From Prevotella sp. (lineage in GTDB: Bacteria; Bacteroidota; Bacteroidia; Bacteroidales; Bacteroidaceae), in assembly GCA_015060535.1 (NCBI GenBank), contig SUYH01000006.1, forward strand, positions 124,001 through 188,000: DNA of 64,000 nucleotides, given 5' to 3'. The position numbers were made by a program, and so were the translations under genes. Under the pieces are notes generated by a model. The model was not told where the DNA came from. It did not search any database and was given only the letters and a program-made list of their open reading frames with translations. Of the stretch, positions 1 through 9,716 are shown piece by piece (positions within the stretch are counted from its first letter, which is position 1; every line of letters begins with the position of its first letter).

Positions 1-1119
1 AGGCAGCGGTACGTTTCACAGAAGCCCACTCCTGACGGAACAGTTCACGCAGGTAACGCATCTTAGCCTCATTCACACGCTCATAGTCTATCTGCGACAG
101 GGCATTTAGGTCCTTACGCAGCATCTCATACTGGGCACGCTTCTCCTCGTCCTTGATTTCAGGCAACTGGCGGAAGTCAGTATACTGGGGATGCAGGGCG
201 TAAATGCTGATAGAGTTATAAGGATAGCTGTCCTGCCAGGTATGCGTCATATTGGTATCGTTGATGGGCAGCACCTGTAGGATGCGCTGGTTGGTTTTGG
301 CACACCAGTCGACCATCATCTTCAGGTCACCAAAGTCACCCACACCGAATGAGCCTTCACTACGCAGAGAGAAGATGGGCACTACGGTGCCGGCTCCCTT
401 CCACGGATAGATGGGGAAATAGGCTTGTGCCAGTTCGTAGACTACAACCTCACCATCTCCCATCGCAGCCACCTCAATACTGCGGTTTTCTCCTTGCTCC
501 CACATGGGGGTAAAGTCGGGCTCTGTGTCGAGGATAATGAACTTGAACTCAAAGCGTCCTGCAGGCAATAGCGAGGCATCCAGGCTAACCACCCACTCGT
601 TGCTCTCATGCTCCGTCATGGGCTGTGCCTTCTGGGTATCCCATGCACCCAGCACCTCAGGCTCACCGACAATGGCCAGTCGCTCATTCAGACGAAGTTG
701 GGGTGCGCGCACTTTCAGACGTACCGTACGCTGAAACTCCGTCTCTGTGCTCAGTTCACGCTTACGAGCCAACACGCAATCCGTAAAGGCCGAGCTATAC
801 ATATAGCTATCCTCGGGTATGTCTATCCAATGGTCAAATATGGTGTAACGGGCAGCTTTCTGAGCGGCCATCTCCAGACGGTGTGGCTGAACGAGCCATT
901 CATGGCGAGCCTCATCGTCACCACGCATCACGCTATAATAATAGTCGATATACGTCCCTGGCTTCAGAGCCTTAGTCAGTTCAACAAACCAGTGCAGCCC
1001 GTCAAGGGTCTGCATCTTGTGCTGCGATGGTTTGGCGGCAGCATCGCCCGGCAAGATGTTCAACACAAGATTCTCGCCAAAAGAGGTCTGATACTCAATA
1101 TTAAACAATATCTTCATAG
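1..1119 (-). CDS. malQ: 4-alpha-glucanotransferase (GH77), N-terminal part, truncated by window edge
   Basis: This reading frame is open from the ATG at 1119 to the window edge (373 codons) and is absent from the ORF track only because its stop lies outside. The protein starts MKILFNIEYQTSFGENLVL. Two starch-binding CBM20-like domains come first (about residues 1-115 and 130-225, the second with GEPEVLGAWD). The start of a GH77 catalytic barrel follows (GTVVPIFSLRSEGSFGVGDF, then LQVLPINDT). This order is that of the DPE2-like amylomaltases common in Bacteroidetes, which move glucan chains between maltodextrins in the cytoplasm; no signal peptide is seen. It lies 19 bp after the MFS transporter gene on the same strand, so import and processing of maltooligosaccharides are probably co-transcribed. 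The catalytic residues lie outside the window. Confidence 0.9.
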
Positions 1120-1138
1120 CAATAGGTATTTTAATTTC

Positions 1139-2461
1139 TTATTTCTTTGTTTTAATCACCGTAACGCAGGCGGCACCCACAACAAGCAGGACACCCGATA
1201 CTATCATCATCGTAGACTGATGACTGCCTACCAACGAGAGAACACCACCGCCACAGAGGGCTGCAATGATCTGCGGAATGCAGATCGTACCATTGAACAG
1301 GCCCAGGTAGGCACCCATGTGGCCATAACCCTGCAGCGCATTGGTGACGAAGGTAAATGGCATAGCCAGCATGGCAGCCCACGCACAACCAATGAGCAGG
1401 AATGGAACGAACTGCAGGTACTGGTCATGCAGAAAGGGAACCATCGCGAAGCCGACAGCACCTAACAGCAGACTGACGGCATAAGCCACCTTCGTATTAC
1501 GGAACTGAGGCAGAATGGTTGCCCACAGCACAGAGCCGATAGCCTGAACGGCAAACAGCACACCTACCCAGTTGCCGGCCTCCTGGAACGGAGCACTGGC
1601 AGGATCGGTGGTATCCCATACGGTCTCGGCAATAGCACCTGTGCTGTAATTCCACATATAGAGGAAGGCTGCCCAGCAGAAGAACTGCACCAGTCCGACC
1701 TTCCAGAACGTAGAAGGAGCCTTCTTCAGCAGCGTAATCCAGTTGGCAGAGTCGTCACTCCCCTCGCCCTTTGGAGAGGGGTCGGGGGTGAGGCTGTTAT
1801 ATTCTGCATACTCCTGCGGATTCCACTCACGGACTTTCGATGTGGTATAAATGACACAAAGTATCAGGATAGCGGCTCCAATATAGAACGACCAGATGAC
1901 GCTGTCAGGGACAACACCCTTTTCGGCCACATTACTAATGCCAATGAAGGTAAAGATAAAGGGGAACAGATAACCTGCCACCGAACCGGCATTGCACAGG
2001 AACGACTGAATGCTGTAAGCCTTAGCCTTCTGCTCCTCGTTCACCATATCGCCCACCAGCATCTTAAACGGCTGCATCGCCATATTGATACTGGTGTCGA
2101 GGAACATCAGCGCTATCAGTCCGAACATCATGGCTGCGCTGACCGTCAAGCCCAGCGAACCGGCATTGGGCAACAGACACATCACCAGCACGGCAACAGC
2201 GGCTCCAATAAATAAATAAGGTACACGACGTCCAAAACGCGTCCACGTCTTATCACTCAGTGTACCCACGATAGGTTGTACCAAGATACCCATCAGTGGT
2301 GGGAGCACCCAGAAATAGCTCAGCGAGTGAGGGTCAGCACCCAGCGTCGCAAAGATTCGCGAGATGTTAGCCGACTGTAGCGCATAGGCTATCTGCACGC
2401 CGAAGAACCCAAAACTCAGGTTCCATAGACTCCAAAACGGAAGATTAGGTTTTTGTTTCAT
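1139..2461 (-). CDS. MFS sugar transporter, SLC45/maltose-type
   Basis: This is a 440-residue protein with about twelve hydrophobic segments. It begins MKQKPNLPFWSLWNLSFGFFG and carries the MFS-like loop GTLSDKTWTRFGRRVPY after the first segments. The F(L)DTSINMAMQPFK region is typical of the sucrose/maltose (SLC45-like) MFS transporters found next to malQ in Bacteroidetes. Its likely role is import of maltose or short maltodextrins across the inner membrane, after the SusCD system has brought them into the periplasm. It sits between the LacI regulator gene (30 bp upstream) and malQ (19 bp downstream), so the three probably form one operon. The central cytoplasmic loop between segments 6 and 7 contains the odd insert SLTPDPSPKGEGSD, encoded by a dispersed repeat (separate entry). 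Substrate is inferred from context. Confidence 0.88.
   Translation of the reverse strand: MKQKPNLPFWSLWNLSFGFFGVQIAYALQSANISRIFATLGADPHSLSYFWVLPPLMGILVQPIVGTLSDKTWTRFGRRVPYLFIGAAVAVLVMCLLPNAGSLGLTVSAAMMFGLIALMFLDTSINMAMQPFKMLVGDMVNEEQKAKAYSIQSFLCNAGSVAGYLFPFIFTFIGISNVAEKGVVPDSVIWSFYIGAAILILCVIYTTSKVREWNPQEYAEYNSLTPDPSPKGEGSDDSANWITLLKKAPSTFWKVGLVQFFCWAAFLYMWNYSTGAIAETVWDTTDPASAPFQEAGNWVGVLFAVQAIGSVLWATILPQFRNTKVAYAVSLLLGAVGFAMVPFLHDQYLQFVPFLLIGCAWAAMLAMPFTFVTNALQGYGHMGAYLGLFNGTICIPQIIAALCGGGVLSLVGSHQSTMMIVSGVLLVVGAACVTVIKTKK
1757..1793. repeat. Dispersed LTPDPSPKGEG-type repeat inside the transporter gene
   Basis: The stretch around ccctcgccctttggagaggg is GC-rich, with short inverted arms (CCCTC/GAGGG), and reads LTPDPSPKGEG in the transporter frame. 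From general knowledge, near-identical sequences are scattered through many Bacteroidetes genomes, mostly between genes. Here it keeps the frame and falls in the non-conserved central loop, so the transporter is probably still functional. Only one copy was noticed in this window. Confidence 0.6.
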
Positions 2462-2491
2462 TCTTTTATCTTTTAACTTTTATCTTTTATC

Positions 2492-3559
2492 TCATCTTGT
2501 CGTTCCCCTAACCACGAGACGTGTACGGACTACTCGTTTCTCAGCCTTGTCGCGAGGTATCTTGCCCTCCACCTGCTGAATCAAGATGTCGACAGCCTCC
2601 TGCCCTACCTTCACACCACGCTGCTCGACAGTAGTCAGCATGGGGTCGCAGGATACGGCACGCTGCCCGTTGGTAAAGCCACAGATGGAGATATCTTCCG
2701 GCACACGGAAACCCATACGCTTGGCGGTATACAAGATACCGATAGCCGTATCGTCGTTGACGGCAAAAAAACCGTTTGGGGGGGCATCTTTTTGAAGCAA
2801 ATCCGGAGTAATCTGTTCTGCATCAGCACGATTGTCGCAGATACGCGTCAGCGACTCATCATACTTCAGCCCATGTTTCAGCAGCGCATCCTTATAACCA
2901 TTGAAGCGATTCTTCGATATCTCCAGATTCATGGCAGACCCATAGAAAGCTATCCGGTTGCAACCTGTCTCTACCAGATACGTCACAGCATTGAATGCAC
3001 CCATATAATCGTCAACGACCACACGACTCGCATTCACACCCGTACATATTCTATCATAGAAGACCAGCGGCACACCGGCATCCATCAGCCGCTGGAAATG
3101 GTCGTACTGACGCGTATCCTTAGCCTGCGACACAATGATGCCACACACCTTGTTCTCATAGAACGACTGGCAGATGCGTACCTCCCGTTCGTACTGCTCG
3201 TCGCTCTGCGCCACCATGATACGATAGCCACGCGCAGATGCCTCCTCCTCGATACCAGCCAATACTGACGAGAAAAAGAAATGGGCCAGCTCAGGCACAA
3301 TTACCCCTACCACCTTCATGGGCTGTATACGCGAATAACGCAGCGACTCAGCCAGCACATTGGGCGTGAAGTTATGCTCACGCGCATACTGCTGAATCAT
3401 GGCCCGCCGCTCTGCTGAGATGCGGGGCGAATCCTTCAGCGCACGTGACACCGTTGCCACGCTTACACCCAACTCACGGGCGATATCCTTCATTGTCAAT
3501 GGAGCAGTTTCTTTCATCTGGCCAGTAGCATTTGACTGCAAAGTTAGCGAAAACTTCAT
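2492..3559 (-). CDS. LacI-family transcriptional regulator of the starch/maltose locus
   Basis: This 355-residue protein has a LacI helix-turn-helix near its start (MKDIARELGVSVATVSRALK), followed by the hinge and a periplasmic-binding-protein-like effector domain (VVGVIVPELAHFFFSSVLAG to about residue 345). The length fits the family (about 330-350) if translation begins at MKETAPLTMKDI (codon 15, position 3517); the ORF-track start at 3559 adds 14 residues and is less likely. Family members bind palindromic operators and respond to a sugar or sugar phosphate. It is divergent from the susC-like gene, with a perfect TGCAAACGTTTGCA palindrome between them, and upstream of the transporter and malQ. 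It probably controls both directions in place of the SusR sensor of Bacteroides thetaiotaomicron. Effector and sign of control cannot be told from sequence. Confidence 0.9.
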   Translation of the reverse strand: MKFSLTLQSNATGQMKETAPLTMKDIARELGVSVATVSRALKDSPRISAERRAMIQQYAREHNFTPNVLAESLRYSRIQPMKVVGVIVPELAHFFFSSVLAGIEEEASARGYRIMVAQSDEQYEREVRICQSFYENKVCGIIVSQAKDTRQYDHFQRLMDAGVPLVFYDRICTGVNASRVVVDDYMGAFNAVTYLVETGCNRIAFYGSAMNLEISKNRFNGYKDALLKHGLKYDESLTRICDNRADAEQITPDLLQKDAPPNGFFAVNDDTAIGILYTAKRMGFRVPEDISICGFTNGQRAVSCDPMLTTVEQRGVKVGQEAVDILIQQVEGKIPRDKAEKRVVRTRLVVRGTTR

Positions 3560-3598
3560 TTCGCTGTCTTCACACCTTTATAATTATTAATATCAGAG

Positions 3599-3616
3599 AA
3601 TGCAAACGTTTGCATT
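3599..3616. promoter_or_regulatory. Candidate LacI-family operator
   Basis: The 18-bp perfect palindrome aaTGCAAACGTTTGCAtt has the central CG and half-site shape usual for LacI/GalR operators. It lies between the divergent regulator gene and the susC-like gene. It is about 55 bp upstream of the susC -7 box, and on the minus strand it would cover a TTTG placed 20 nt before a poor TATAAAGG box. Binding by the neighbouring regulator is inferred. Confidence 0.75.
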
Positions 3617-3669
3617 TACCTTATAACGCATTTAACTCAAAAAAAGTATCAACGTATTTAAAAATCTCT

Positions 3670-3677
3670 TACTTTTG
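3670..3677 (+). promoter_or_regulatory. Candidate -7 box for the sus operon
   Basis: TACTTTTG matches the Bacteroidetes -7 consensus TAnnTTTG and lies 66 nt before the susC start codon. No good TTTG -33 element is seen at the expected 19-21 nt upstream, which would suit a promoter that needs an activator. Confidence 0.5.
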
Positions 3678-3743
3678 CACTTGATTTAAATCAACATAGT
3701 CGAAATTCGAGAAAATAACTTTTATACTAACTTTAAAAACAAA

Positions 3744-6700
3744 ATGATGAAGCAATTAAACATTCAAACTCCGTTTAGGATGCTCGTCCTCTTGTTAGGA
3801 CTCTTCCTTTCGGTAGGAGCCTTTGCGCAGATTGACGTCAAAGGCCATGTGAAAGATGCTCAGGGTGAACCCATCATCGGTGCCACAGTACGTGTAGCGA
3901 ACACACAGACCGCTACCGTCACTGACTTCGACGGTAACTTCATCCTCAAGGCTAACCAAGGTGCTGACATCACGGTTTCGTATGTCGGCTACCAAAACGC
4001 CACTGTAAAGGCAGCTCCTTCAGTAGAAGTCACTCTACAAGAAGATGCTGCAGTTCTTGAAAATGTGGTTGTCATCGGTTATGGTCGCGCAAAGAAGAAC
4101 GACTTGACCGGTTCGGTTACAGCTATCAAGCCCGATGAAATGAACCACGGTCTTCAGACTTCCGCACAAGACATGCTACAAGGTAAAGTTGCTGGTGTAA
4201 ACATTACAAACAGTGGTGGTGAACCTGGTGCAGGCGCTACTATCCGTATTCGTGGTGGTTCTTCATTGAACGCATCGAATAACCCACTGATTGTGATTGA
4301 CGGATTGGCAATGGACACCTACGGATTGCAGGGTGCCTCCAATCCTCTGTCACTGGTCAACCCGAATGATATCGAATCATTCACCGTGCTGAAGGACGCT
4401 TCAGCTACTGCTATTTATGGTAGCCGTGCTTCTAACGGTGTTATCATTATCACTACCAAGAAAGGTCGTAAAGGCCAGGCTCCCAAGATCAGCTATAACG
4501 GAAATGTATCTGTAAGCACACTTAGGAAGAAAATGGACGTGATGAGCTCTGCTGAATACCAGCAGTTTGCGAAAGACCTGATTATTGCCGATAAGGGTTA
4601 CACCGACGAGCAGTGGCTTGCCAGCCCCGAATATGCAACTTTAGGTTATTTCGATGCTAATGGCAATCACGTGTTTGCCAATACAGACTGGCAGGACGAG
4701 ATTTATCGTACGTCTTTCTCAACAGATCATAACATCTCTGTTTCTGGTGGGTTCAAAAACATTCCTTATCGCGTAAGTTTTGGTTATACTAACCAAAATG
4801 GTATTGTCAAGACAAGTAGCTACCAACGCTATACTGCCAGCATTAACGTTTCACCTTCCTTGCTTGAGGATCACCTGACTCTTAACATCAATGCTAAGGG
4901 TATGTATTCCAAGACGAAGTATGCAAATGCAGGAACTGCTATTGGTAGTGCCATCTTTATGGATCCAACTAAGCCTGTTTACGACACAAAGTCAGACAAC
5001 GGATTCGGTGGCTATTGGCAGTGGGGCAGCACCGCAGACTGGGGTGATACAGCTTGGAATACCAATATCAACACTTATGCAACAGGCAACCCTGTAGCAG
5101 CTTTGAATAACTATTCTGACGAGGGTAAGTCAAAGGCTTTGATTGGTAACATTGAGGCAGACTATAAGATTCACGGTTTCGAGGATCTCCATATCCACAT
5201 GAATGCAGGTATGGACATTAGCTCCGGTAAGAGCAACAAATCCCAGTCTCCTTATTCTTATGCTTCAAAAGTGTATTACTATGGCAACTACGGTTGGAAC
5301 AAGCAGGATAGCTACAACCTCTCGCTGAGCCTCTATGCCCAGTACATGAAGGATATTGCAGATACTCATCACTTCGACATCATGGCAGGTTATGAGTGGC
5401 AGCATTTCCATATCAAGACTGATTATTTCTACTATGGACTCTATCCTTCTACTTCAACGAAATTGGATAACGATGGTAAGCCTTTGGCTGGAACCTATTA
5501 TGAACCATCAGAAAATACGCTGTATAAGAGCGAAAACTATCTGGTGTCATTCTTTGGACGTTTCAACTATTCATTGTTGGATCGCTATATGCTGACTTTC
5601 ACACTGCGTGATGACGGTTCTTCACGTTTCCATAAGGACAAGCGTTGGGGCGTATTTCCCTCAGTAGCTTTGGCATGGAAAATCAACGAGGAGCCATTCT
5701 TGAAGAAGGCCAACTGGTTGTCTGATTTTAAACTTCGCTTAGGCTGGGGTATCACTGGTCAGCAGGAAGGCATCGGTGACTACACCTATATCGCCACCTA
5801 CACTCCCAACTTCAAAGGTGCATATTATCATTTGTTTGGCGATGGACGCACTTATCGTCCTGATGCCTATAATCCAGAACTCACATGGGAGAAGACAACA
5901 ACTTGGAATGCAGGTTTGGATTTCGGTATCCTGAACGATCGGCTGACATTCAACCTTGATTTCTATCATCGTAAGACAAAGGACCTGATCAACACTGTTG
6001 TAATTCCTGTAGGAACCAACTTCTCTAATAAGGTGACTAGCAACATAGGTTCTCTGCACAACACCGGTTTCGAGTTTGCAACAAACTGGCGCGCCATCCA
6101 GACCAAGGATTGGAACTGGCAAATTGGTTATAACCTAACCTGGAACAAGAATGAGATTGACGAACTTGTAGCAAGCTCTGGTGATGATTACAAGATTCTG
6201 CATGGTGGTCTTGCTATTGGTGACTCTGGTTCGAATGGCGTTAAATCATGGCATGTCGGCAATGCCGTTGAGGCTTTCTACGTTTACCAGCAGGTATATG
6301 ATGCCAAAGGACAGCCTATTGAGGGACAATTTGTAGATCGTAACGCTGATGGTATTATTAACGACGATGACCGTTACTACTATAAGAAGAGCTCGCCTGA
6401 CGTAACGATGGGCTTCACTTCTAAACTTCAGTATAAGAATTGGGATTTGGGCTTCTCACTGCGCGCTAGCTTCAATAATTATGTATACAATGGCATAGAG
6501 GCTGGTAACTCTGATCTTTCCAAGCCACAGGTTTATCTTGGTAACGCATGGCACAACGTTATTGCCATAGCACGCGACAAGAACTGGAAAACTGCTGAAG
6601 TACAGGGTGCTTTGAGTGACTACTACATTCAGAATGCATCATTCCTCAAGTGTGACAACATCACTCTTGGATACTCTTTCGATACACTATTTGGTCTGAA

Positions 6701-6848
6701 GACAAGCGGCCGCGTATACGCAACTGCACAAAATGTGTTTACTATAACAAAGTACAAAGGGCTTGATCCTGAAATCGACGGAGGTTACGATGGCAACATG
6801 TATCCACGTCCATTCGTTGGTATCCTTGGACTGAATTTGAATTTCTAA
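3744..6848 (+). CDS. susC: SusC-like TonB-dependent receptor (starch/maltodextrin)
   Basis: This 1034-residue outer-membrane transporter has a signal peptide ending near VGAFAQ. A carboxypeptidase-regulatory-like domain follows (about residues 30-110, VKGHVKDAQGEPIIGATV). Next comes a TonB-dependent plug (about 115-235, with IRIRGGSSLNASNNPLIVID and ATAIYGSRASNGVIII). The rest is the 22-strand beta-barrel, ending in the aromatic GLNLNF. Length and order are normal for SusC. It pairs with the SusD-like lipoprotein 20 bp downstream to import bound oligosaccharides using TonB energy. The following SusE/F-like and amylase genes make starch or maltooligosaccharides the likely substrate. Two ATGs stand in tandem at the start; either gives a good signal peptide. 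Confidence 0.93.
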   Translation: MMKQLNIQTPFRMLVLLLGLFLSVGAFAQIDVKGHVKDAQGEPIIGATVRVANTQTATVTDFDGNFILKANQGADITVSYVGYQNATVKAAPSVEVTLQEDAAVLENVVVIGYGRAKKNDLTGSVTAIKPDEMNHGLQTSAQDMLQGKVAGVNITNSGGEPGAGATIRIRGGSSLNASNNPLIVIDGLAMDTYGLQGASNPLSLVNPNDIESFTVLKDASATAIYGSRASNGVIIITTKKGRKGQAPKISYNGNVSVSTLRKKMDVMSSAEYQQFAKDLIIADKGYTDEQWLASPEYATLGYFDANGNHVFANTDWQDEIYRTSFSTDHNISVSGGFKNIPYRVSFGYTNQNGIVKTSSYQRYTASINVSPSLLEDHLTLNINAKGMYSKTKYANAGTAIGSAIFMDPTKPVYDTKSDNGFGGYWQWGSTADWGDTAWNTNINTYATGNPVAALNNYSDEGKSKALIGNIEADYKIHGFEDLHIHMNAGMDISSGKSNKSQSPYSYASKVYYYGNYGWNKQDSYNLSLSLYAQYMKDIADTHHFDIMAGYEWQHFHIKTDYFYYGLYPSTSTKLDNDGKPLAGTYYEPSENTLYKSENYLVSFFGRFNYSLLDRYMLTFTLRDDGSSRFHKDKRWGVFPSVALAWKINEEPFLKKANWLSDFKLRLGWGITGQQEGIGDYTYIATYTPNFKGAYYHLFGDGRTYRPDAYNPELTWEKTTTWNAGLDFGILNDRLTFNLDFYHRKTKDLINTVVIPVGTNFSNKVTSNIGSLHNTGFEFATNWRAIQTKDWNWQIGYNLTWNKNEIDELVASSGDDYKILHGGLAIGDSGSNGVKSWHVGNAVEAFYVYQQVYDAKGQPIEGQFVDRNADGIINDDDRYYYKKSSPDVTMGFTSKLQYKNWDLGFSLRASFNNYVYNGIEAGNSDLSKPQVYLGNAWHNVIAIARDKNWKTAEVQGALSDYYIQNASFLKCDNITLGYSFDTLFGLKTSGRVYATAQNVFTITKYKGLDPEIDGGYDGNMYPRPFVGILGLNLNF

Positions 6849-6868
6849 ACTAAAACAAGGAAATAATT

Positions 6869-8455
6869 ATGAAACTAAATAGCATTAAGACATTGATTCC
6901 TGCCGTTGCCTTGGCATTATCAATGGGATTTGTATCTTGTACTAAGGATCTCGATGTGGACAATATCAATCCTCAGCAAACCAGTACACTTGATACTGAC
7001 GCACTGCTTAACAAGATTTATTCAAGTTTTGTATTGACAGGCCAAGAGGGACCGTCAGGACAAAAGGATATTGCAGACCTTGACGAAGGACGTTCCGACC
7101 TATATCGTAAGAATTGGGAGTTGAACGAATTTCCTAGTGGTGAAGCCAGCTGGCAGTGGAACGACACAGGTCTTCCTGAATTAATTGACAAGACATGGGG
7201 TGCTGACAATGCTAGCTCCGTAGGTTTGTACTATCGCCTATTCTTCTCCATCACATTGTGTAACTACTACCTGGATGAGGTTGCTGATGACGGTACTGAG
7301 GACACCAAGCATAAGCGTGCAGAAGTACGTTTTATCCGAGCATTCCTCTACTATTACATCATGGATCTCTATGCTAATGCTGCTTTTATCGAGCATGTTA
7401 GTACTGAGCCTGGCATACGCTATACTCGTCCCGAATACTTCACTTATATCGAGAAAGAGTTATTAGCTATAGAATCTGAATTGGCTGCACCTGGAACCGT
7501 CAAATATGGACGTGTTGACAGAGTTGCCGCATGGCTATTGTTGGCTCGTATCTATCTGAATGCTGAGGTATATACAGGTACTCCACAGTGGGCAAAGGCA
7601 AAAGAATATGCTGAAAAGGTCATCAACAACGGGTATTATCACCTGAACGAAACAGGTGCGACAAACCCAAGTACCGGTGAGAAATATTCTGCATATCAGA
7701 TGTTGTTCTTGGCTGATAATGACGAAAACGGTGCTCAGTATGAAAACATCTTCCCCATTCTTCATGATGGAGTGGACACACAGAGTTATGGTTCTATGCA
7801 CTTCCTTGTGCTTGCTGGTTATGCAAAACGCGACGTAAGCAAAATGGACGTACTGATTCCATCTGGAACAGATGTTGCTTGGGGTAAGTGTATGGCAGTA
7901 ACAGGAAAGTTGGTTGATGCTTTCTTTGGAGAAGGTGTTTCAGCTCCTGCTACTACAACAAAATGCTCAGACATTACTGATGCAGCAAAAGATGATCGTG
8001 CATTGTTCTACACAACAGACTATTCTCGCGACATCACGAAACGAAGTGATGAGGCACAGGGCTACGGCTGTGTAAAGTTCCGCAATGTACGTTCTGACGG
8101 AAAGCCCGCAAGTTCTATGGAAAAGGTTGATACAGACCTGCCTCTGTTGCGTATAGCTGAAGCTTATCTCACATTTGCTGAGGCAGAAACCCGCTTGAAT
8201 GGTCCAAACGGAACAGCAAGGGAAAAATTAAATACTCTGCGCAATCGTGCCCATGCTACCGAACAAGGTTCATACAGTCTCGAAGATATCTATAACGAGT
8301 GGGTTCGCGAGTTCTGGTTTGAAGGTCGTGCTCGTATTGACCAGATTCGCTTCGGAAAGTATGACGTGCCTAAGTTCCGTTACATCTATCCTATTCCTTA
8401 CAATGACCTTGTGAACAATCCAAACCTGACAGGTCACCAGAATGAGGGCTATTAA
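6869..8455 (+). CDS. susD: SusD-like starch-binding surface lipoprotein
   Basis: This 528-residue RagB/SusD family protein has a lipoprotein signal with the acylated cysteine at residue 24 (GFVSC). The family's TPR-like helices are recognisable in VRFIRAFLYYYIMDLYANA, VAAWLLLARIYLNAEVYTG and LLRIAEAYLTFAEAETRLNG. The C-terminal region has the usual WVREFWFEGRARIDQIRFG and ends IPYNDLVNNPNLTGHQNEGY. It acts as the hinged lid of the SusC barrel at the cell surface and binds the incoming glucan. The gene follows susC by 20 bp and is followed after 34 bp by the SusE-like gene, so it belongs to one operon. Confidence 0.93.
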   Translation: MKLNSIKTLIPAVALALSMGFVSCTKDLDVDNINPQQTSTLDTDALLNKIYSSFVLTGQEGPSGQKDIADLDEGRSDLYRKNWELNEFPSGEASWQWNDTGLPELIDKTWGADNASSVGLYYRLFFSITLCNYYLDEVADDGTEDTKHKRAEVRFIRAFLYYYIMDLYANAAFIEHVSTEPGIRYTRPEYFTYIEKELLAIESELAAPGTVKYGRVDRVAAWLLLARIYLNAEVYTGTPQWAKAKEYAEKVINNGYYHLNETGATNPSTGEKYSAYQMLFLADNDENGAQYENIFPILHDGVDTQSYGSMHFLVLAGYAKRDVSKMDVLIPSGTDVAWGKCMAVTGKLVDAFFGEGVSAPATTTKCSDITDAAKDDRALFYTTDYSRDITKRSDEAQGYGCVKFRNVRSDGKPASSMEKVDTDLPLLRIAEAYLTFAEAETRLNGPNGTAREKLNTLRNRAHATEQGSYSLEDIYNEWVREFWFEGRARIDQIRFGKYDVPKFRYIYPIPYNDLVNNPNLTGHQNEGY

Positions 8456-8489
8456 TTGATATTACCGACATTAAAGAATACAAAGTTTT

Positions 8490-9704
8490 ATGAAAAAGAT
8501 ATTTTCATTCGCATTGATGCTGTTGGGAGGTTTCGCCATGCTGACATCATGTTCAGACGATCGCGATTCTAACCCCACTCTGATTCAGCCCGATGTTTTG
8601 GTGCTGAACGAGACCAACTGGCGAGGCTCCACCGTAGAGTTGGAGAACACGGCAGACTCTGTTCTTCTGTCATGGTCTGCGCCTAAATATACTACAGACA
8701 ACGCGGCCATCCTTGTCAATTATGAAATAGACTTCTCTCCTAAGGGTACATTTAATCAAATTTATGATGCTACTGCTGAAGACAACAGTAATGCCGACTA
8801 TGTAACCATGGGAAAGCCACAATCACAGTGCTCTGTTAAATACTCTGCAAAGGATTTGAATGCAGCATATTTGCAGATATATGGATGGACGACAGCTGAA
8901 GAGGTTCCTGGAGCTTTACCAGGTGCATTCAGAGTCCGTGCCTACGTAAAGAAAGCAACTCAAGAGGTGATTGTCGGAAGTCAGATAACTTCTAATGAGG
9001 TAACTATCAAAGTCCTCCCCTACTTCATATTGCTGAAGCCTGCAGATCCTGAAATTTGGTGGCTCATCGGTTCTGATATTGCCGATGGTACATGGGGATC
9101 AGATATTGGCAAGTGTGTTATCCCCATGCAGACCATTGAGGACGAGAGTTACGACATGACGACTGGTAAGGGTAAGATCCAGTGGACTGGCTACTTGGCT
9201 GGCAATGGATTCAAGCTCCGTGGCGCTCTTGACGATGGTTGGGCTGCCCAGTGGGGACAAGGCGACTCATTTGGCGAGTTCAAGAAGAATGATGGTGGTT
9301 CGGCCAACATCTCAGTTCCTAGTGCAGGTATTTACACTGTGACATTGCATACCGGTGAGGACAAACTGACTGTTGAGGCAGTAGCTGACGCTCCAAAGGT
9401 ATTTACAGGAATGTGCATCTCTGGTTCATTCAATGGCTGGGGTGACACGGATATGATTCCATGCTCTACTGGATGGGAGAACCACGATTGGTATCTAGAG
9501 TACACCTTCAGTACCGGTGACGAAGTGAAGATCAAAGAGGCTGGTTCTTGGGACTTCAACTGCGGTGGCAGTCTTAACGAACGCGAAGATGGCTTCTACA
9601 TCTATGGCCAGCAGAATGGCGACAATCTCTGGATTCCTGAGGATGGAACCTATATCATTCTCTTCAACGATATTACAAGATATATCCGTTTGATAAAAAA
9701 GTAA
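8490..9704 (+). CDS. SusE-like outer-membrane starch-binding lipoprotein
   Basis: This 404-residue lipoprotein has its lipobox cysteine at residue 21 (MLTSC). The first part (about 25-175) resembles the SusE N-terminal Ig-like domain (VLLSWSAPKY). Two beta-sandwich binding domains of SusE/SusF type follow, one starting around WWLIGSDIADGTWG and one around GMCISGSFNGWGD and ending in FNDITRYIRLIKK. Tryptophans in such domains stack on helical maltooligosaccharides in the known SusE/F structures. It stands third in the sus operon, directly before a longer SusF-like protein; the two are separated by 12 bp. The exact number of glucan sites cannot be told without modelling. Confidence 0.85.
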   Translation: MKKIFSFALMLLGGFAMLTSCSDDRDSNPTLIQPDVLVLNETNWRGSTVELENTADSVLLSWSAPKYTTDNAAILVNYEIDFSPKGTFNQIYDATAEDNSNADYVTMGKPQSQCSVKYSAKDLNAAYLQIYGWTTAEEVPGALPGAFRVRAYVKKATQEVIVGSQITSNEVTIKVLPYFILLKPADPEIWWLIGSDIADGTWGSDIGKCVIPMQTIEDESYDMTTGKGKIQWTGYLAGNGFKLRGALDDGWAAQWGQGDSFGEFKKNDGGSANISVPSAGIYTVTLHTGEDKLTVEAVADAPKVFTGMCISGSFNGWGDTDMIPCSTGWENHDWYLEYTFSTGDEVKIKEAGSWDFNCGGSLNEREDGFYIYGQQNGDNLWIPEDGTYIILFNDITRYIRLIKK

Positions 9705-9716
9705 AAGCAATATACT

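Noticed and set aside
608-1465. 285-aa ORF on the plus strand
   Set aside because: It runs antisense across the malQ start and the transporter end, both of which have clear family motifs on the minus strand.
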